Positions 43,141 to 51,605 of a stretch of 64,000 bases of DNA are shown piece after piece. Source of the stretch: Winogradskya consettensis (GTDB lineage: Bacteria > Actinomycetota > Actinomycetes > Mycobacteriales > Micromonosporaceae). The notes under the pieces were generated by a model. That model was given only the letters and a program-made list of their open reading frames with translations. It had not been told where the DNA came from and made no database searches. The stretch covers positions 58,599-122,598 of the forward strand of contig NZ_BOQP01000041.1 in the NCBI RefSeq assembly GCF_018332715.1, given 5' to 3'. Position numbers and translations under genes: made by a program. Each line of letters starts with the position of its first letter. Position 1 is the stretch's first letter.

Positions 43141-44055
43141 TCAGGCGCGCCGGGCGAGGACGGCGTGGAACCGGTGCGCGCGGTCGTCGTACCCGATGAG
43201 GTCCCACCCGGCGTGCCCACCGGTGACCCGCAGCACGTCCTCGTTGAGTGGTTCGTCAGGTCGCAGTGTGTGACCGTGCCGTGCCGCGAGCGCCGCCCGC
43301 CCGGTCGGATGGAACAGCACCAGCCGCCCACCCGGCGCGGTCACGCGGGCGAGTTCGCGCAACCCGCCCGCGGGGTCCGGCAGGTGCGTGAGCAGCCCCG
43401 CGGCGAACACCGCGTCAACCCCACCGTCCCCGAACGGCAGCCGCCGCGCATCGCCCAGCACCAGCGCCGCCCCGCACTCCCGGGCCCGCACCTGCGCAGC
43501 ATCGAGCATCTCCGGCGTGTGATCAATCCCGATCACCACCCCGTCACCCACGGCATCCCGCAACCCCGGAAACGCCCGCCCGGTCCCACACCCGAGATCC
43601 ACAACGGTCCAGCCCGGTGCCAACCCGGCCTCAGCGACAGCCTGACCGTACGCGGGCAGGTCGTCCCCGAACCTGCTGTCCCACGTGGCAGCCCTGGCCG
43701 CGAAGAACGCCCGCGACTCACTCCCGAACCACACGTCCCGGTCCAGCAGAGCGGCATCGATGTGCCGGATCACCGGCCACGCCGGATCCGACACATCCAC
43801 CACCACATCAGCGTCCTCCCGCCGATCCCCGCGCCCACCGCTCGCCCACAGCAAGAGGCCGTCACCGTCACCCACCCTCGCGACCTCGAGACGCTCAGCC
43901 GGCCGCGCCACCCGCGCCACCCCGAACCGCGCAGCCAGCCGGTCCGCCAGCACCCGCGCCTGCTCCGGCGCCCCGCCGACCACGAGCCGCACGCCGCCAT
44001 CCGGCACGGCCCGCGCCACGTGTCCGAGAACCTGATCCCACCGTTCATCACTCAC
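43141..44055 (-). CDS. Class I SAM-dependent methyltransferase with N-terminal extension
   Basis: A 304-residue protein. The Rossmann methyltransferase core is at about 135-260, with motif I VVDLGCGTGRAFPG, the acidic IGIDHTPEMLDAA, and LVLGDARRLPFGDGGVDAV. The first 130 residues (VRLVVGGAPEQARVLADRLAA ... VVDVSDPAWPVIRHIDAALL) resemble a nucleoside-kinase-like fold whose P-loop has lost the Gly-Lys-Ser/Thr, so it would not bind ATP in the normal way. The substrate is unknown. It lies upstream of lexA on the same strand, and reads away from the broken serine hydrolase. Confidence 0.88.
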   Translation of the reverse strand: MSDERWDQVLGHVARAVPDGGVRLVVGGAPEQARVLADRLAARFGVARVARPAERLEVARVGDGDGLLLWASGGRGDRREDADVVVDVSDPAWPVIRHIDAALLDRDVWFGSESRAFFAARAATWDSRFGDDLPAYGQAVAEAGLAPGWTVVDLGCGTGRAFPGLRDAVGDGVVIGIDHTPEMLDAAQVRARECGAALVLGDARRLPFGDGGVDAVFAAGLLTHLPDPAGGLRELARVTAPGGRLVLFHPTGRAALAARHGHTLRPDEPLNEDVLRVTGGHAGWDLIGYDDRAHRFHAVLARRA

Positions 44056-44099
44056 CCCGCCATCATGCCGCCCCCGCCTCGGCCAACCCCGGACCCGCC

Positions 44100-45094
44100 C
44101 TGCAACAAGACCTCGACGCGTTGGTCACGGCCGGTGCCACTTCCGCCATGGCTGAGGTACGCGACCACGGCGCCACCGTCCGGGCCGCAGCCGGAGTCGC
44201 CCGGCTGGACCGCCCGGGCCGCGCCCCGGTCGACGGGCGGTTCCGCGTCGGCAGCGTGACCAAGACCTTCGTCGCCACCGTGGTGCTGCAACTGGCCGCC
44301 GAGCACCGCCTGCGCCTCGACGACCCGGTGGCCCGGACGCTGCCCGGTGTCGTCCCCAACGGGGAGCACATCACCCTGCGTCAGCTGCTCAACCACACCA
44401 GCGGCCTGTTCAACGTGACCGAGGCGCTCGACCTCAGCCCCAGCGGCTGGCTCCCGATCCGCTATCACACATGGACCGCCGCGCAACTGGTCGCGGTCGC
44501 GCCAGCAAGCCCCCACTGTTCGCGCCGGGCACCGACTGGTCCTACTCGAACACCAACTACGTCCAGCTCGGCATGGTGATTCACAAAATTACCGGTCGTC
44601 CGTACGCCGCAGAGCTGCGCGACCGCATCATCCGCCCCCTCGGCCTGCACGAGACGGAGTCACCCGGCACCCGCCTCGACATCGCCGGCCCGCACGCCCA
44701 CGGCTACCTCGAGGTCGGCGATGCCCCCGTGGACGTGACGCGCCTGAACCCGAGCATCGCCGGCTCGGCCGGTGACCTGATCTCGAGCACTGCCGATCTG
44801 AACACGTTCTTCCGGGCGCTGCTGACCGGGCGGCTGCTCCCGCCGGCGCAACTGGCGCAGATGAAGACCGCCGTGCCCGGTCACGACTACGGACTCGGCC
44901 TCGAACAGGAGCAGCTCCCGTGCGGCGTGACCGTTTACGGCCACGGCGGGGACATCTTCGGATACAACACGCTGAGCCTGCACACGGCCGACGCGCGTAT
45001 GCAGCTCAGTGCGGCAGTCACACCGTACGCAGGGAATCTCGGGCCCTCGGCAGATGCCCTCCTGAGCCGGGTCTTCTGTGGTCAGCCGGCCTGA
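44100..45094 (+). pseudogene. Frameshifted serine hydrolase (class C beta-lactamase/DD-peptidase family)
   Basis: Two overlapping frames together make one complete beta-lactamase-fold hydrolase. Frame one (to about 44500) carries GSVTKTF, the SxxK nucleophile motif, and QLLNHTSGL. Frame two (from about 44500) carries YSNTNY, the YxN motif, and the third motif HGGDIFGY. The switch lies in GTCGCGGTCGCGCCAGC at about 44493-44509: adding one base after GTCGCG restores VAVAASKPPLFAPG, the expected family sequence. So it is a one-base deletion, or a sequencing error. The start is unclear (a CTG at 44100, TTG at 44121). Its end overlaps the ABC exporter end by 13 bases. Confidence 0.85.
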
Positions 45095-47019
45095 TAGCCC
45101 GCGGCCTGCAGCGTGAACAGCTGCGAGTAGGTGCCGGCGGCGGCCATGAGCTCGGTGTGCGTGCCGGATTCGATCAGGGCGCCGCGGTCGAGCACGAAGA
45201 TCTGGTTGGCGTGGGTGACGTTGGCGAGGCGGTGCGTGATCAGGATGGTGGTACGCCGTCCCTGCCGCCCGCGCAGCGCCTGGAACAGGGCGTCCTCGGC
45301 GCGCGGGTCGAGTGCTGAGGACGGCTCGTCCATGATCAGCAGTGGCGCGTCACGCAGGAACGCCCGCGCGGCGGTGATCCGCTGCCACTGCCCGCCGGAG
45401 AGGTCCTGACCTTCTTTGAACGTACGGTCGAGCAGGGTGTCGTAGCCCTTCGGCAGCTCCTCGATCATGTCGTGGGCGGCCGCCATCGCCGCTGCCGCCG
45501 CGATCCGGTCGGGGTCCGCGACGGCGTCGACGTCACCCATCGCGATGTTCGTGGCCGCGCTGAACGGCCACTTGTGATGGTCCTGCAGGGCCACGGCGAT
45601 GTGGCGGCGCAGCCCGTCCGCGTTCCAGTCCGCGTACGGGCGCCCGTTCCAGCTGATCGTGCCGCCGGTGGGCGTCCGCAACCCGGCGATCATCGCGGCG
45701 AGCGTCGACTTGCCGGAACCGTTCTCGCCGACCAGGGCGATCGTCTCCCCGGGGCGGATCGTCAGCGTCACCCCGTCAACGGCGGGCTTGACGCGGTCCG
45801 GGTACTGCAGCGTGACCCGGTCGACGGTCAGCTCCTCCAGACCCTGCGGGAGGGCATCCTTCTGCACCGGCGCGAGGTGACCTTCGGCGGTGACGAGGAA
45901 CCGTACGTACTCGTTGAAGAACTGGCCGCTCGCATAGACCCGGTCCACCTGGAACGTCACCTGCGCGAGCGAGCGCTGGGCGGCCTGCACGGCGACCACG
46001 CACGTCGCCGCCGCCGCGAGCGGGATGTGCCCGTCCAGCAGCAGCACCCCGAGCAGCACGTAGACGCCGGTCAGCGCGATCCCGCCGACGGCCGCGCCGA
46101 TGCTGGTGGTCGTGGTGACCTGTTGCGCGACCTTCAGCTCCACCGCGGTCTGCGCGCCCATCACCCGGTCGTACAGTCCGAGCAGGAAGCCGCGGAGCCC
46201 GTACGACCGCAGCTCGGCGGCCGACACCCGCTCGGCCATCAGCTGGTGCAGCACCCACTGCCGGCGCCGTCGTGTCGAACTGGCCAGGTAGCTCTTGAAC
46301 CGCACATGCCCGGCCCGCAACGCCGCGTACGCCGTGGGCACCGTCGCGACCAGCAACGCGAGCAGCAGCAACGGGTGGATCGTGACGACCGCGGCGGTGA
46401 CCGCGAGCACGCTGACCACCCCGGCGAACAGGTTCATCGTGTTCTGCACCAGCTCGACGGCGGCCTCGGTGCCCCGCGTCGCCCGCTCCATGCCCTCGGC
46501 GAACCCGTCGTCGTCGAACGCCTTCAACTCCACCGCGGTCGTGTGCTCGAACAACTCCCGCTCCACGATCAGGTAGACCCGGGGCGTCAGGCCGTTCAGC
46601 GCGTACCCGACCAGCATTCCCAGACCACCCCGGATCGCTGCGGCCGCTGCCAGCCAGGCCAAAGCCGGCAGGGCGGACCGTACGCGGTCAGGTGTCGGCC
46701 CGCCGGCGAAGAGCTCGACGAGCACCCGCTGCGTGGCCAGCAACCCGAACGCCGCCATCGCCCCGGACACCAGCGTGGACACCAGCACGGTCCCGGTCCG
46801 CAGCCGGTCCGCCTTCCACGCCACCCGCATGGCCTTGACCACCAGCCCCGGCAGCTCGGTGAACACCCCCAGCAGCCCCGCCTCGGCCCGGGCCCGTACC
46901 CCCGTCTCCCACCAGGAGGGCCGCAGCTCCGGAAGCACAGCCTCCTGTCCGGCCTGTCCGGCCTGCGATGGCACCTTGCTTCCGGCGCGTGGCTCTTCAG
47001 TCGTGGCGGTCATACCCAT
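45082..47019 (-). CDS. ABC exporter, fused membrane and ATPase domains
   Basis: A 645-residue half-transporter. The membrane domain (about 65-370) has six helices, and the nucleotide-binding domain (about 395-635) has Walker A GENGSGKST (431-439), Q-loop VALQDHHKWPF, signature LSGGQWQR, Walker B LLIMDEPSSALD and the H-loop ITHR. It presumably works as a homodimer, since no partner gene is adjacent. The N-terminal 45 residues are a non-conserved soluble tail. Substrates of this type include peptides, lipids and drugs. The start may also be the ATG two codons on (MTATTEEP). Confidence 0.93.
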   Translation of the reverse strand: MGMTATTEEPRAGSKVPSQAGQAGQEAVLPELRPSWWETGVRARAEAGLLGVFTELPGLVVKAMRVAWKADRLRTGTVLVSTLVSGAMAAFGLLATQRVLVELFAGGPTPDRVRSALPALAWLAAAAAIRGGLGMLVGYALNGLTPRVYLIVERELFEHTTAVELKAFDDDGFAEGMERATRGTEAAVELVQNTMNLFAGVVSVLAVTAAVVTIHPLLLLALLVATVPTAYAALRAGHVRFKSYLASSTRRRRQWVLHQLMAERVSAAELRSYGLRGFLLGLYDRVMGAQTAVELKVAQQVTTTTSIGAAVGGIALTGVYVLLGVLLLDGHIPLAAAATCVVAVQAAQRSLAQVTFQVDRVYASGQFFNEYVRFLVTAEGHLAPVQKDALPQGLEELTVDRVTLQYPDRVKPAVDGVTLTIRPGETIALVGENGSGKSTLAAMIAGLRTPTGGTISWNGRPYADWNADGLRRHIAVALQDHHKWPFSAATNIAMGDVDAVADPDRIAAAAAMAAAHDMIEELPKGYDTLLDRTFKEGQDLSGGQWQRITAARAFLRDAPLLIMDEPSSALDPRAEDALFQALRGRQGRRTTILITHRLANVTHANQIFVLDRGALIESGTHTELMAAAGTYSQLFTLQAAGYQAG

Positions 47020-47058
47020 ACCGTTACTGACCTGACACGCGCAGTGCTATCCGCCTCG

Positions 47059-47077
47059 CGCGGCGTTCACCGCCGCG
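47059..47077. terminator. Small GC-rich hairpin
   Basis: CGCGGCG (47059-47065) pairs with CGCCGCG (47071-47077) around TTCAC. It lies after the HAAS gene stop and before the ABC exporter gene, both read on the minus strand. There is no T-run, so termination is only suggested. Confidence 0.45.
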
Positions 47078-47121
47078 GGGGTTTCTGTCGCCTATCCGAT
47101 GGACCCTGTCGGTAGCGGTGC

Positions 47122-47670
47122 TCAGGCGGGTGCGACCGCGGGCCGGCGGCGCAGGCGCAGCCGCCAGAGCCGGCCGAACCCGACGGTGATGACGAGCCAC
47201 AGGAGATACGCGAGCGGCGTCCATCCTCCACCGTGACCGGTGGCGGTGCCGTCGTTGAACGTGTAGGTGACGGCGGACTGCAGCCAGCTCACCCCGGACC
47301 AGGTGAAGACGCCGGTGGCGTGCGGGTCGGTGGCGGTCACCCCGCTCTGGAAGGCGTTGGCGGCCTCGGCCAGGAAGAAGTTGAGCAGCAGGGGCGTCAG
47401 CGCCGCCGCGTACGCGGCCCCGATCCACGTGTGACGCGGATTGTCGCCGAACTCGGCGGTCAGGAACTGCTCGGCGAGCCGGCGGCTCCCGCCGACCCCG
47501 CGCAGGGCCTCACGGGTGCCGACGTCGCGCGCGGCCTCCAGCAGGTTCGCCCGCACCTCGCGGCGGGTGGCGATCCGCTGAACCCGGGGCAGGTCGTACA
47601 GCTGCTGGTCGAGGCTCCAGACCAGGCGTTCGATGCGCAGCCTGTCGTACCAGGTGATGGTGTGTGGCAT
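47122..47670 (-). CDS. HAAS-domain membrane protein, PadR partner
   Basis: A 182-residue protein. The N-terminal helical bundle (about 8-80, RIERLVWSLDQQLYDLPRVQR ... GGSRRLAEQFL) resembles the HAAS signalling domain that is regularly encoded beside PadR regulators. Two hydrophobic segments follow (about 88-108 and 150-168), with a short outside loop (SGVTATDPHATGVFTWSG) between them and a basic C-terminus. It starts one base after the padR stop, so it is cotranslated. Probable role: membrane-side input to the PadR repressor. Confidence 0.82.
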   Translation of the reverse strand: MPHTITWYDRLRIERLVWSLDQQLYDLPRVQRIATRREVRANLLEAARDVGTREALRGVGGSRRLAEQFLTAEFGDNPRHTWIGAAYAAALTPLLLNFFLAEAANAFQSGVTATDPHATGVFTWSGVSWLQSAVTYTFNDGTATGHGGGWTPLAYLLWLVITVGFGRLWRLRLRRRPAVAPA

Positions 47671-47671
47671 G

Positions 47672-48025
47672 TCAGTCCCCGTTCTCGGATGGCGGCAGCG
47701 GCCGCGACAGCACGGCGTCAACCGCGGCGATGTGGCGTGACCAGGCACCCAGCCCGCCGGCGAGCGCTTCGTGCCCGCCGGCCGTCAGCCGGTAGTACTT
47801 GCGAGCCGGTCCGCTGGCCGACGGCACGAGCCGGGTCTCCAGCCGCCCTTCGCGCTGCAGCCGGGTCAGGGCGGGATAGACGCTGCCCTCGAGCACATCG
47901 GCGAAGCCCGCGGCCTGCAGTCGCTGCACCACCTCGTAGCCGTACGACTCGCGCTCGGCCAGCAGATGCAGCAGCAGCACCGACAGCACCCCTTTCAGCA
48001 GCTGAGGGTCGTGTGTTTCGCTCAC
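47672..48025 (-). CDS. PadR family transcriptional regulator
   Basis: A 117-residue minimal PadR with only the winged helix-turn-helix (QLLKGVLSVLLLHLLAERESYGYEVVQRL, then EGSVYPALTRLQREGRL and KYYRLTAGG) and one C-terminal helix. I chose the GTG at 48025. The promoter's -10 lies 6 bases upstream, so the message is likely leaderless; a TTG at 48037 would sit inside the -10. It heads a two-gene operon with the HAAS protein. Confidence 0.9.
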   Translation of the reverse strand: MSETHDPQLLKGVLSVLLLHLLAERESYGYEVVQRLQAAGFADVLEGSVYPALTRLQREGRLETRLVPSASGPARKYYRLTAGGHEALAGGLGAWSRHIAAVDAVLSRPLPPSENGD

Positions 48026-48031
48026 ACTCCT

Positions 48032-48060
48032 ATACAAAGGCAGGTACTGGAGAATGTCAA
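48032..48060 (-). promoter_or_regulatory. Strong sigma-70-type promoter for padR-HAAS
   Basis: Read on the minus strand: TTGACA (48060-48055), 17-bp spacer, TTGTAT (48037-48032). The -10 is 6 bases before the GTG start, pointing to a leaderless transcript. It is one of the few consensus housekeeping promoters visible in this window. Confidence 0.75.
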
Positions 48061-48073
48061 GTAGCGGCGCCTT

Positions 48074-48310
48074 TCAGAGGCGCACTACGAGTTTCTGGGC
48101 GGACACGCCTTTGCGGAGTCGCGCGAGTGCCTCGGGGATCTTGTCGAGTCCTTCACCGACGACCACGGCCTCCGGCGCCGCCCGGTAGGTCCCCGCGGCC
48201 AGGGCCGGACCCAGGAAATCGGCGTAGACGGCGGGGCCGACCTCGTTGTCCTTCAGCGTTCCGCCCCAGATCGCGCTCGCCCGGATGCCCTTGCGGCGGC
48301 GGCCGATCGA
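48074..48310 (-). pseudogene. C-terminal stump of a zinc-type quinone oxidoreductase/alcohol dehydrogenase
   Basis: About 75 residues from near SIGRRRKGIRASAIWGGTL to the stop read like the end of an MDR-family oxidoreductase, closing with LDKIPEALARLRKGVSAQKLVVRL. The nucleotide-binding domain and everything before it are missing. Upstream, the frame runs into sequence that codes for a different protein on the other strand. No start or ribosome site fits. It looks like the left half of a deletion scar. Confidence 0.7.
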
Positions 48311-48324
48311 CTGGATTCGCGTGA

Positions 48325-48613
48325 GCAGGGCCGGCTGCGCCGCGGCGACCGCTACCTCCGCTTCGCGGTCACCGACGCGGCCCTGCTCGACCTGATGTTC
48401 GCCGCCAAGCTCGGCGAGGGCTCCGATGCGGTTCACCAGGCGTCGATGCGCCTGTTCGGCATCCTGCAGACCCTGCCGGGGGAGTCCACCCTGCTCTTCA
48501 CCGCCACCCTGCAGGGCATCGCCGCCATGGTGTCCTCCCGCCGCATCACGGCCGACCAGGGCGACGCCCTGGTCGGCGCCGCGATCACCCGCCTCGTTCC
48601 TGACCCCGCCTGA
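48325..48613 (+). pseudogene. C-terminal stump of a TetR/AcrR-type regulator
   Basis: The frame GRLRRGDRYLRFAVTDAALLDLMFAAKLG through to RLVPDPA reads as the ligand-binding C-terminal domain of a TetR regulator (about 95 residues). The helix-turn-helix that should precede it is absent. It abuts the oxidoreductase stump head to head, which is what one deletion across a divergent regulator-enzyme pair would leave. An internal ATG (48394-48396) could give a short product, but it would have no DNA-binding domain. Confidence 0.7.
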
Positions 48614-48616
48614 GCC

Positions 48617-49393
48617 TCAGGGCTTACGGCCCACCGCGCAGTACACGTCGAGGGCGGTCCGGTCCGTCCCCGGCTGCGGCCGCCACAGGGACGTCGGCAC
48701 CACTCCGGGTTCGAGCAGCTCGAGGCCCTCGAAGTAACCCGCGATCTCGTCGGGCGTACGCAGGTTGTACGGATGCCCGCTCTGCTTCGCGACCCGCTGG
48801 CTCTCCACACTCTCCGCGCTGGTGCTCGTCCCGTCGCTCACCGCCAGATAACTCCCCGACGGCACCGCCTCGAGCAGCCGCTGGACGATCGCACGAGCCT
48901 GCCCGTAATCGGCGACGTTGCCCAGAATCCCGATCATGGTCACTGCCACGGGCCGGCTGAAGTCGAGCGTACGGGCAGCCTCATCCAGAATCCGCTCCGG
49001 ATCCTCCACATCGGAGTCCACATAGGCCGTGGCACCCTCGGCCGAACTCGTCAGCAGCGCGCGAGCATGCACCAGCACGAGCGGATCGTTGTCCACGTAG
49101 ACGATCCGCGACGCGGGTGCCACCCGCTGCGCGACCTCGTGGGTGTTGTCGGCCGTCGGAAGCCCCGTACCGATGTCCAGGAACTGCCGGATCCCACCCT
49201 CACCGGCAAACAGCGTCACCGCCTGGACAAGAAACCGGCGCTGCGCCTGCGCAACCCCCGCGATCTGCGGATTCGCCCCCCGCAACGCCTCACCGAGCTC
49301 CCGGTCGACGGCAAAGTTGTCCTTCCCGCCCAGCAGGTAGTTCCACACCCGGGCACTACTCGGCCGGGTCTCGTCAATACTAGGACCGGTCAT
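48617..49393 (-). CDS. DUF574 (SAM-dependent) methyltransferase
   Basis: A 258-residue protein of the actinobacterial DUF574/S-adenosyl methyltransferase family. It has the N-terminal RPSSARVWNYLLGGKDNFAVDRELGE, the SAM-binding FLDIGTGLPTADNTHEVAQ, VYVDNDPLVLVHARALL and the motif PVAVTMIGILGNV. Members are numerous in Streptomyces and Actinoplanes, and their substrates are largely unknown. The ATG at 49393 is preceded by AGAGGAA. It ends 3 bases after the TetR stump. Confidence 0.92.
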   Translation of the reverse strand: MTGPSIDETRPSSARVWNYLLGGKDNFAVDRELGEALRGANPQIAGVAQAQRRFLVQAVTLFAGEGGIRQFLDIGTGLPTADNTHEVAQRVAPASRIVYVDNDPLVLVHARALLTSSAEGATAYVDSDVEDPERILDEAARTLDFSRPVAVTMIGILGNVADYGQARAIVQRLLEAVPSGSYLAVSDGTSTSAESVESQRVAKQSGHPYNLRTPDEIAGYFEGLELLEPGVVPTSLWRPQPGTDRTALDVYCAVGRKP

Positions 49394-49522
49394 CACAATT
49401 CCTCTGCGCTGAGGTGGCGGTAGAACAGTGATCCTAAGCAATCCCACCCAGCCCCGATAATTGCCACGGAACCCGCCCTGGTGATCATTTCCCTCACAGC
49501 GACTTCATGCTGCTGGCCGTGG

Positions 49523-49633
49523 ATGCTCCGCGTCTTCCGGGGCCTGCCGGTCCACCCCCGCACCCCGTACTACCGCACGTACGAGACTTCAGCGGATGCC
49601 GCCGCGCACCTAGCTCAGTGCCGATCCTCGTAG
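49523..49633 (+). pseudogene. Short coding remnant
   Basis: A 36-codon frame (MLRVFRGLPVHPRTPYYRTYE to a TAG) has protein-like composition and codon pattern but no ribosome site and no recognised domain. It fills part of the 250-base gap before the DUF6308 gene. It could be the tail of a lost gene. Confidence 0.25.
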
Positions 49634-49643
49634 GGTGGGGCAC

Positions 49644-50321
49644 ATGCCGTTCCAGCTGACCGAAATCGTACGTGGTGAAGGTGCGCTCGAGGACGTCCGA
49701 GCCTACTTTCATGAGAACCGGCCGCGCCTGTACACAGGCCGCAGATTCGAGGCACTGGCGGGCGGGGGCGACCGGCCGGGAACCCGCGACGTCATCACCG
49801 CTGATGACATCGTGGCGGTGCAGATGCTGTCGGTCAGCGTGCCTGCCGAGGTGTCCATCGATCTCCTGGACGGAAGACTCGGTCGCGCGATGTCGGACCT
49901 GCTGCCGCAGATTCCCGCAGGCGTCGAACTCGGCGACGCCGAGGCCAGGAAACTCGTGGAGGACGGCGGACCCGCTGATCGGGCATGGCACCTTCTCAAG
50001 AGCCGGACCGGTGTCGGCTACGTGACCGCCGGGAAACTCATGGCCCGTAAACGGCCCCACCTCGTTCCCGTCTACGACGACGTGGTCTCGTGCCTTTTCG
50101 GCGAGCCGGACCACGTCTGGCTCCGGCTGCACGACCGGCTCGCCGCCGACGACGGTGAGCTACGCAACGAACTCACCCATCTGCGCGGGCGCGCCGGTCT
50201 CCCCGCTGGTGTGGGGCTGATCCGGGTGCTCGACGTCGTGTTGTGGATGAGTCACCACGAGCTTCACCGTTCTGGACGCGATTGCGCGGGATTCGGCACC
50301 GTACCGTTGATCTCGGTCTGA
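49644..50321 (+). CDS. DUF6308 family protein
   Basis: A 225-residue protein with the pattern LYTGRRFEALAGGGDRPGTRD, then DDIVAVQMLSVSVPAEVSIDLL, HLLKSRTGVGYVTAGKLMARKRP and LVPVYDDVVSCLFG. From memory this matches DUF6308, a family of unknown function common in actinobacteria. The segment GVGYVTAGKLMARKRP resembles a helix-hairpin-helix, which would allow DNA binding. No catalytic site is obvious. The start at ATG 49644 has no strong ribosome site, and a nearby in-frame GTG is possible. Confidence 0.8.
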   Translation: MPFQLTEIVRGEGALEDVRAYFHENRPRLYTGRRFEALAGGGDRPGTRDVITADDIVAVQMLSVSVPAEVSIDLLDGRLGRAMSDLLPQIPAGVELGDAEARKLVEDGGPADRAWHLLKSRTGVGYVTAGKLMARKRPHLVPVYDDVVSCLFGEPDHVWLRLHDRLAADDGELRNELTHLRGRAGLPAGVGLIRVLDVVLWMSHHELHRSGRDCAGFGTVPLISV

Positions 50322-50423
50322 TCCAGGATTTCGCCCTCCCGTTCTGGGCGGCATTTCCACCAGCGCGGTGGCGCCGGACCGTGACGGGATCGGGACGGTG
50401 CCCGGCGCTGCTGCGGGGTGTGG

Positions 50424-51533
50424 TCAGCCGATCTCCGAGGGTTGTGCCGGCGCGTCAGCGGTCACTGATGCCGCGATGGACACCAGGCGGTCGATGACGG
50501 TGGTGACGGCGGCCCGGAACCGTTGCTCCGGGCGGGTGAGTACGTCGATCTCGCGGGCGATGTGCAGGCCGGTGAGGGGCCGCAGCACGACATCGCGGCG
50601 GCGCGGCCCGATGTAGCGGGGCAGCAGAGCGAACCCGGCGCCGGCGGCGACCAGGTCGGCTGCGACGGTGAAATCGTTGATGCGGTGGCGCACGGTGAGC
50701 TGATGTCCGGCGGCGGCGCCGATGGCCTGGATGGCCGCCGTCAGCGGGAAGCCGTCGTGGACGGCGATCCACTGCTCGCCGGCGACGTCGGCGGCGCTCA
50801 GCCGTGGCTTGGTGGCCAGCGGATGCGAGGCCGGCACTGCCACGTCGAGAGGCTCGCTCAGCAGCCGGGTCACACTGACCGTACGCGGCCAACTGCCCGA
50901 CCCCGCCGGACGATGCGCAACGACCACATCGTAATCCGCACTGAGCAACGGAAACGCGTCCTGGGCAACGTCCTCATCGGCGCACTCAATCTTCGCGCCC
51001 CCAGTGTTCGCGCTTCCTGCGTTCGCGCTTCCTGCGTTCGCGCTTCCTGCGTTCGCGCTTCCTGCGTTCGCGCTTCCTGTGTTCGCGCTTCCTGTGTTCG
51101 CGCTTCCTGTGTTCGCGCTTCCTGTGTTCGCGCTTCCTGTGTTCGCGCTTCCTGTGTTCGCACCCACTGTGTTCGCGTCCCCGATATTTGCGCCGCCGCT
51201 GCTCAGCAGTCGGGGGAAGAACGCGGATGCCGCGCTGTGGAAGGCGACCACCCGCACGGTGGCGGTGGGGTCGGTGAGGTGGGCGTCGACGGCGGCGCCG
51301 GCCCGGGCCAGGGCGGCGGCGACATCGACCGCGGCGGCGGCGAGCGATCGGCCCGCGTCGGTAAGGACGAGCACCCGCCCGTCGAGCCGGGTGAGCGGAA
51401 CCTGCACGCCGCGCTGCAGGCTGGCGAGCTGCTGCGACACCGCTGAGGGCGTCAGATGCAGCGCGGTCGCCACCGCCGACACGCTGCCCCGGTCGCCCAG
51501 CTCCCGAAGAATCATCAAGTGTCGCGCTTCCAT
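50424..51533 (-). CDS. LysR family regulator with inserted SANTG pentad array
   Basis: A 369-residue regulator. The LysR winged HTH is at 1-62 (MILRELGDRGSVSAVATALHLTPSAVSQQLASLQ). The effector domain (92-355) is split: its first strand and helix (VRVVAFHSAASAFFPRLL, 93-110) are followed by 13 five-residue units (ANIGD, ANTVG, six ANTGS, four ANAGS, ANTGG; 115-179), after which the domain resumes (DAFPLLSADYDVVVAHRP). The insert adds about 65 residues; without it the length is the usual 300. It is divergent from an EamA exporter gene, a classic LysR-exporter pair. Confidence 0.9.
   Translation of the reverse strand: MEARHLMILRELGDRGSVSAVATALHLTPSAVSQQLASLQRGVQVPLTRLDGRVLVLTDAGRSLAAAAVDVAAALARAGAAVDAHLTDPTATVRVVAFHSAASAFFPRLLSSGGANIGDANTVGANTGSANTGSANTGSANTGSANTGSANTGSANAGSANAGSANAGSANAGSANTGGAKIECADEDVAQDAFPLLSADYDVVVAHRPAGSGSWPRTVSVTRLLSEPLDVAVPASHPLATKPRLSAADVAGEQWIAVHDGFPLTAAIQAIGAAAGHQLTVRHRINDFTVAADLVAAGAGFALLPRYIGPRRRDVVLRPLTGLHIAREIDVLTRPEQRFRAAVTTVIDRLVSIAASVTADAPAQPSEIG
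50997..51191. repeat. 15-bp tandem array in the LysR gene
   Basis: Thirteen units of type GCGCTTCCTGCGTTC/GCGCTTCCTGTGTTC lie head to tail. The T/C variants are grouped (all T copies together, all C copies together), which suggests block expansion. The frame is kept on the coding strand. Confidence 0.93.
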
Positions 51534-51605
51534 GTAGCGATACTAAAACGTCGACTGCCTTTTTCGTTATTGATCTACACGGTCCCCACCGGTCATGGTG
51601 GCGAG

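Noticed and set aside
50870..51163. Antisense frame coding RTQEA repeats, and one coding FALPA/FALPV repeats
   Set aside because: Both are the other reading frames of the 15-bp array in the LysR gene. They have no ribosome site and no recognisable domain.
50997..51191. Possible CRISPR array because of regular repeats
   Set aside because: Units are 15 bp, directly abutting, without spacers, and lie inside a coding frame. No cas genes are nearby.
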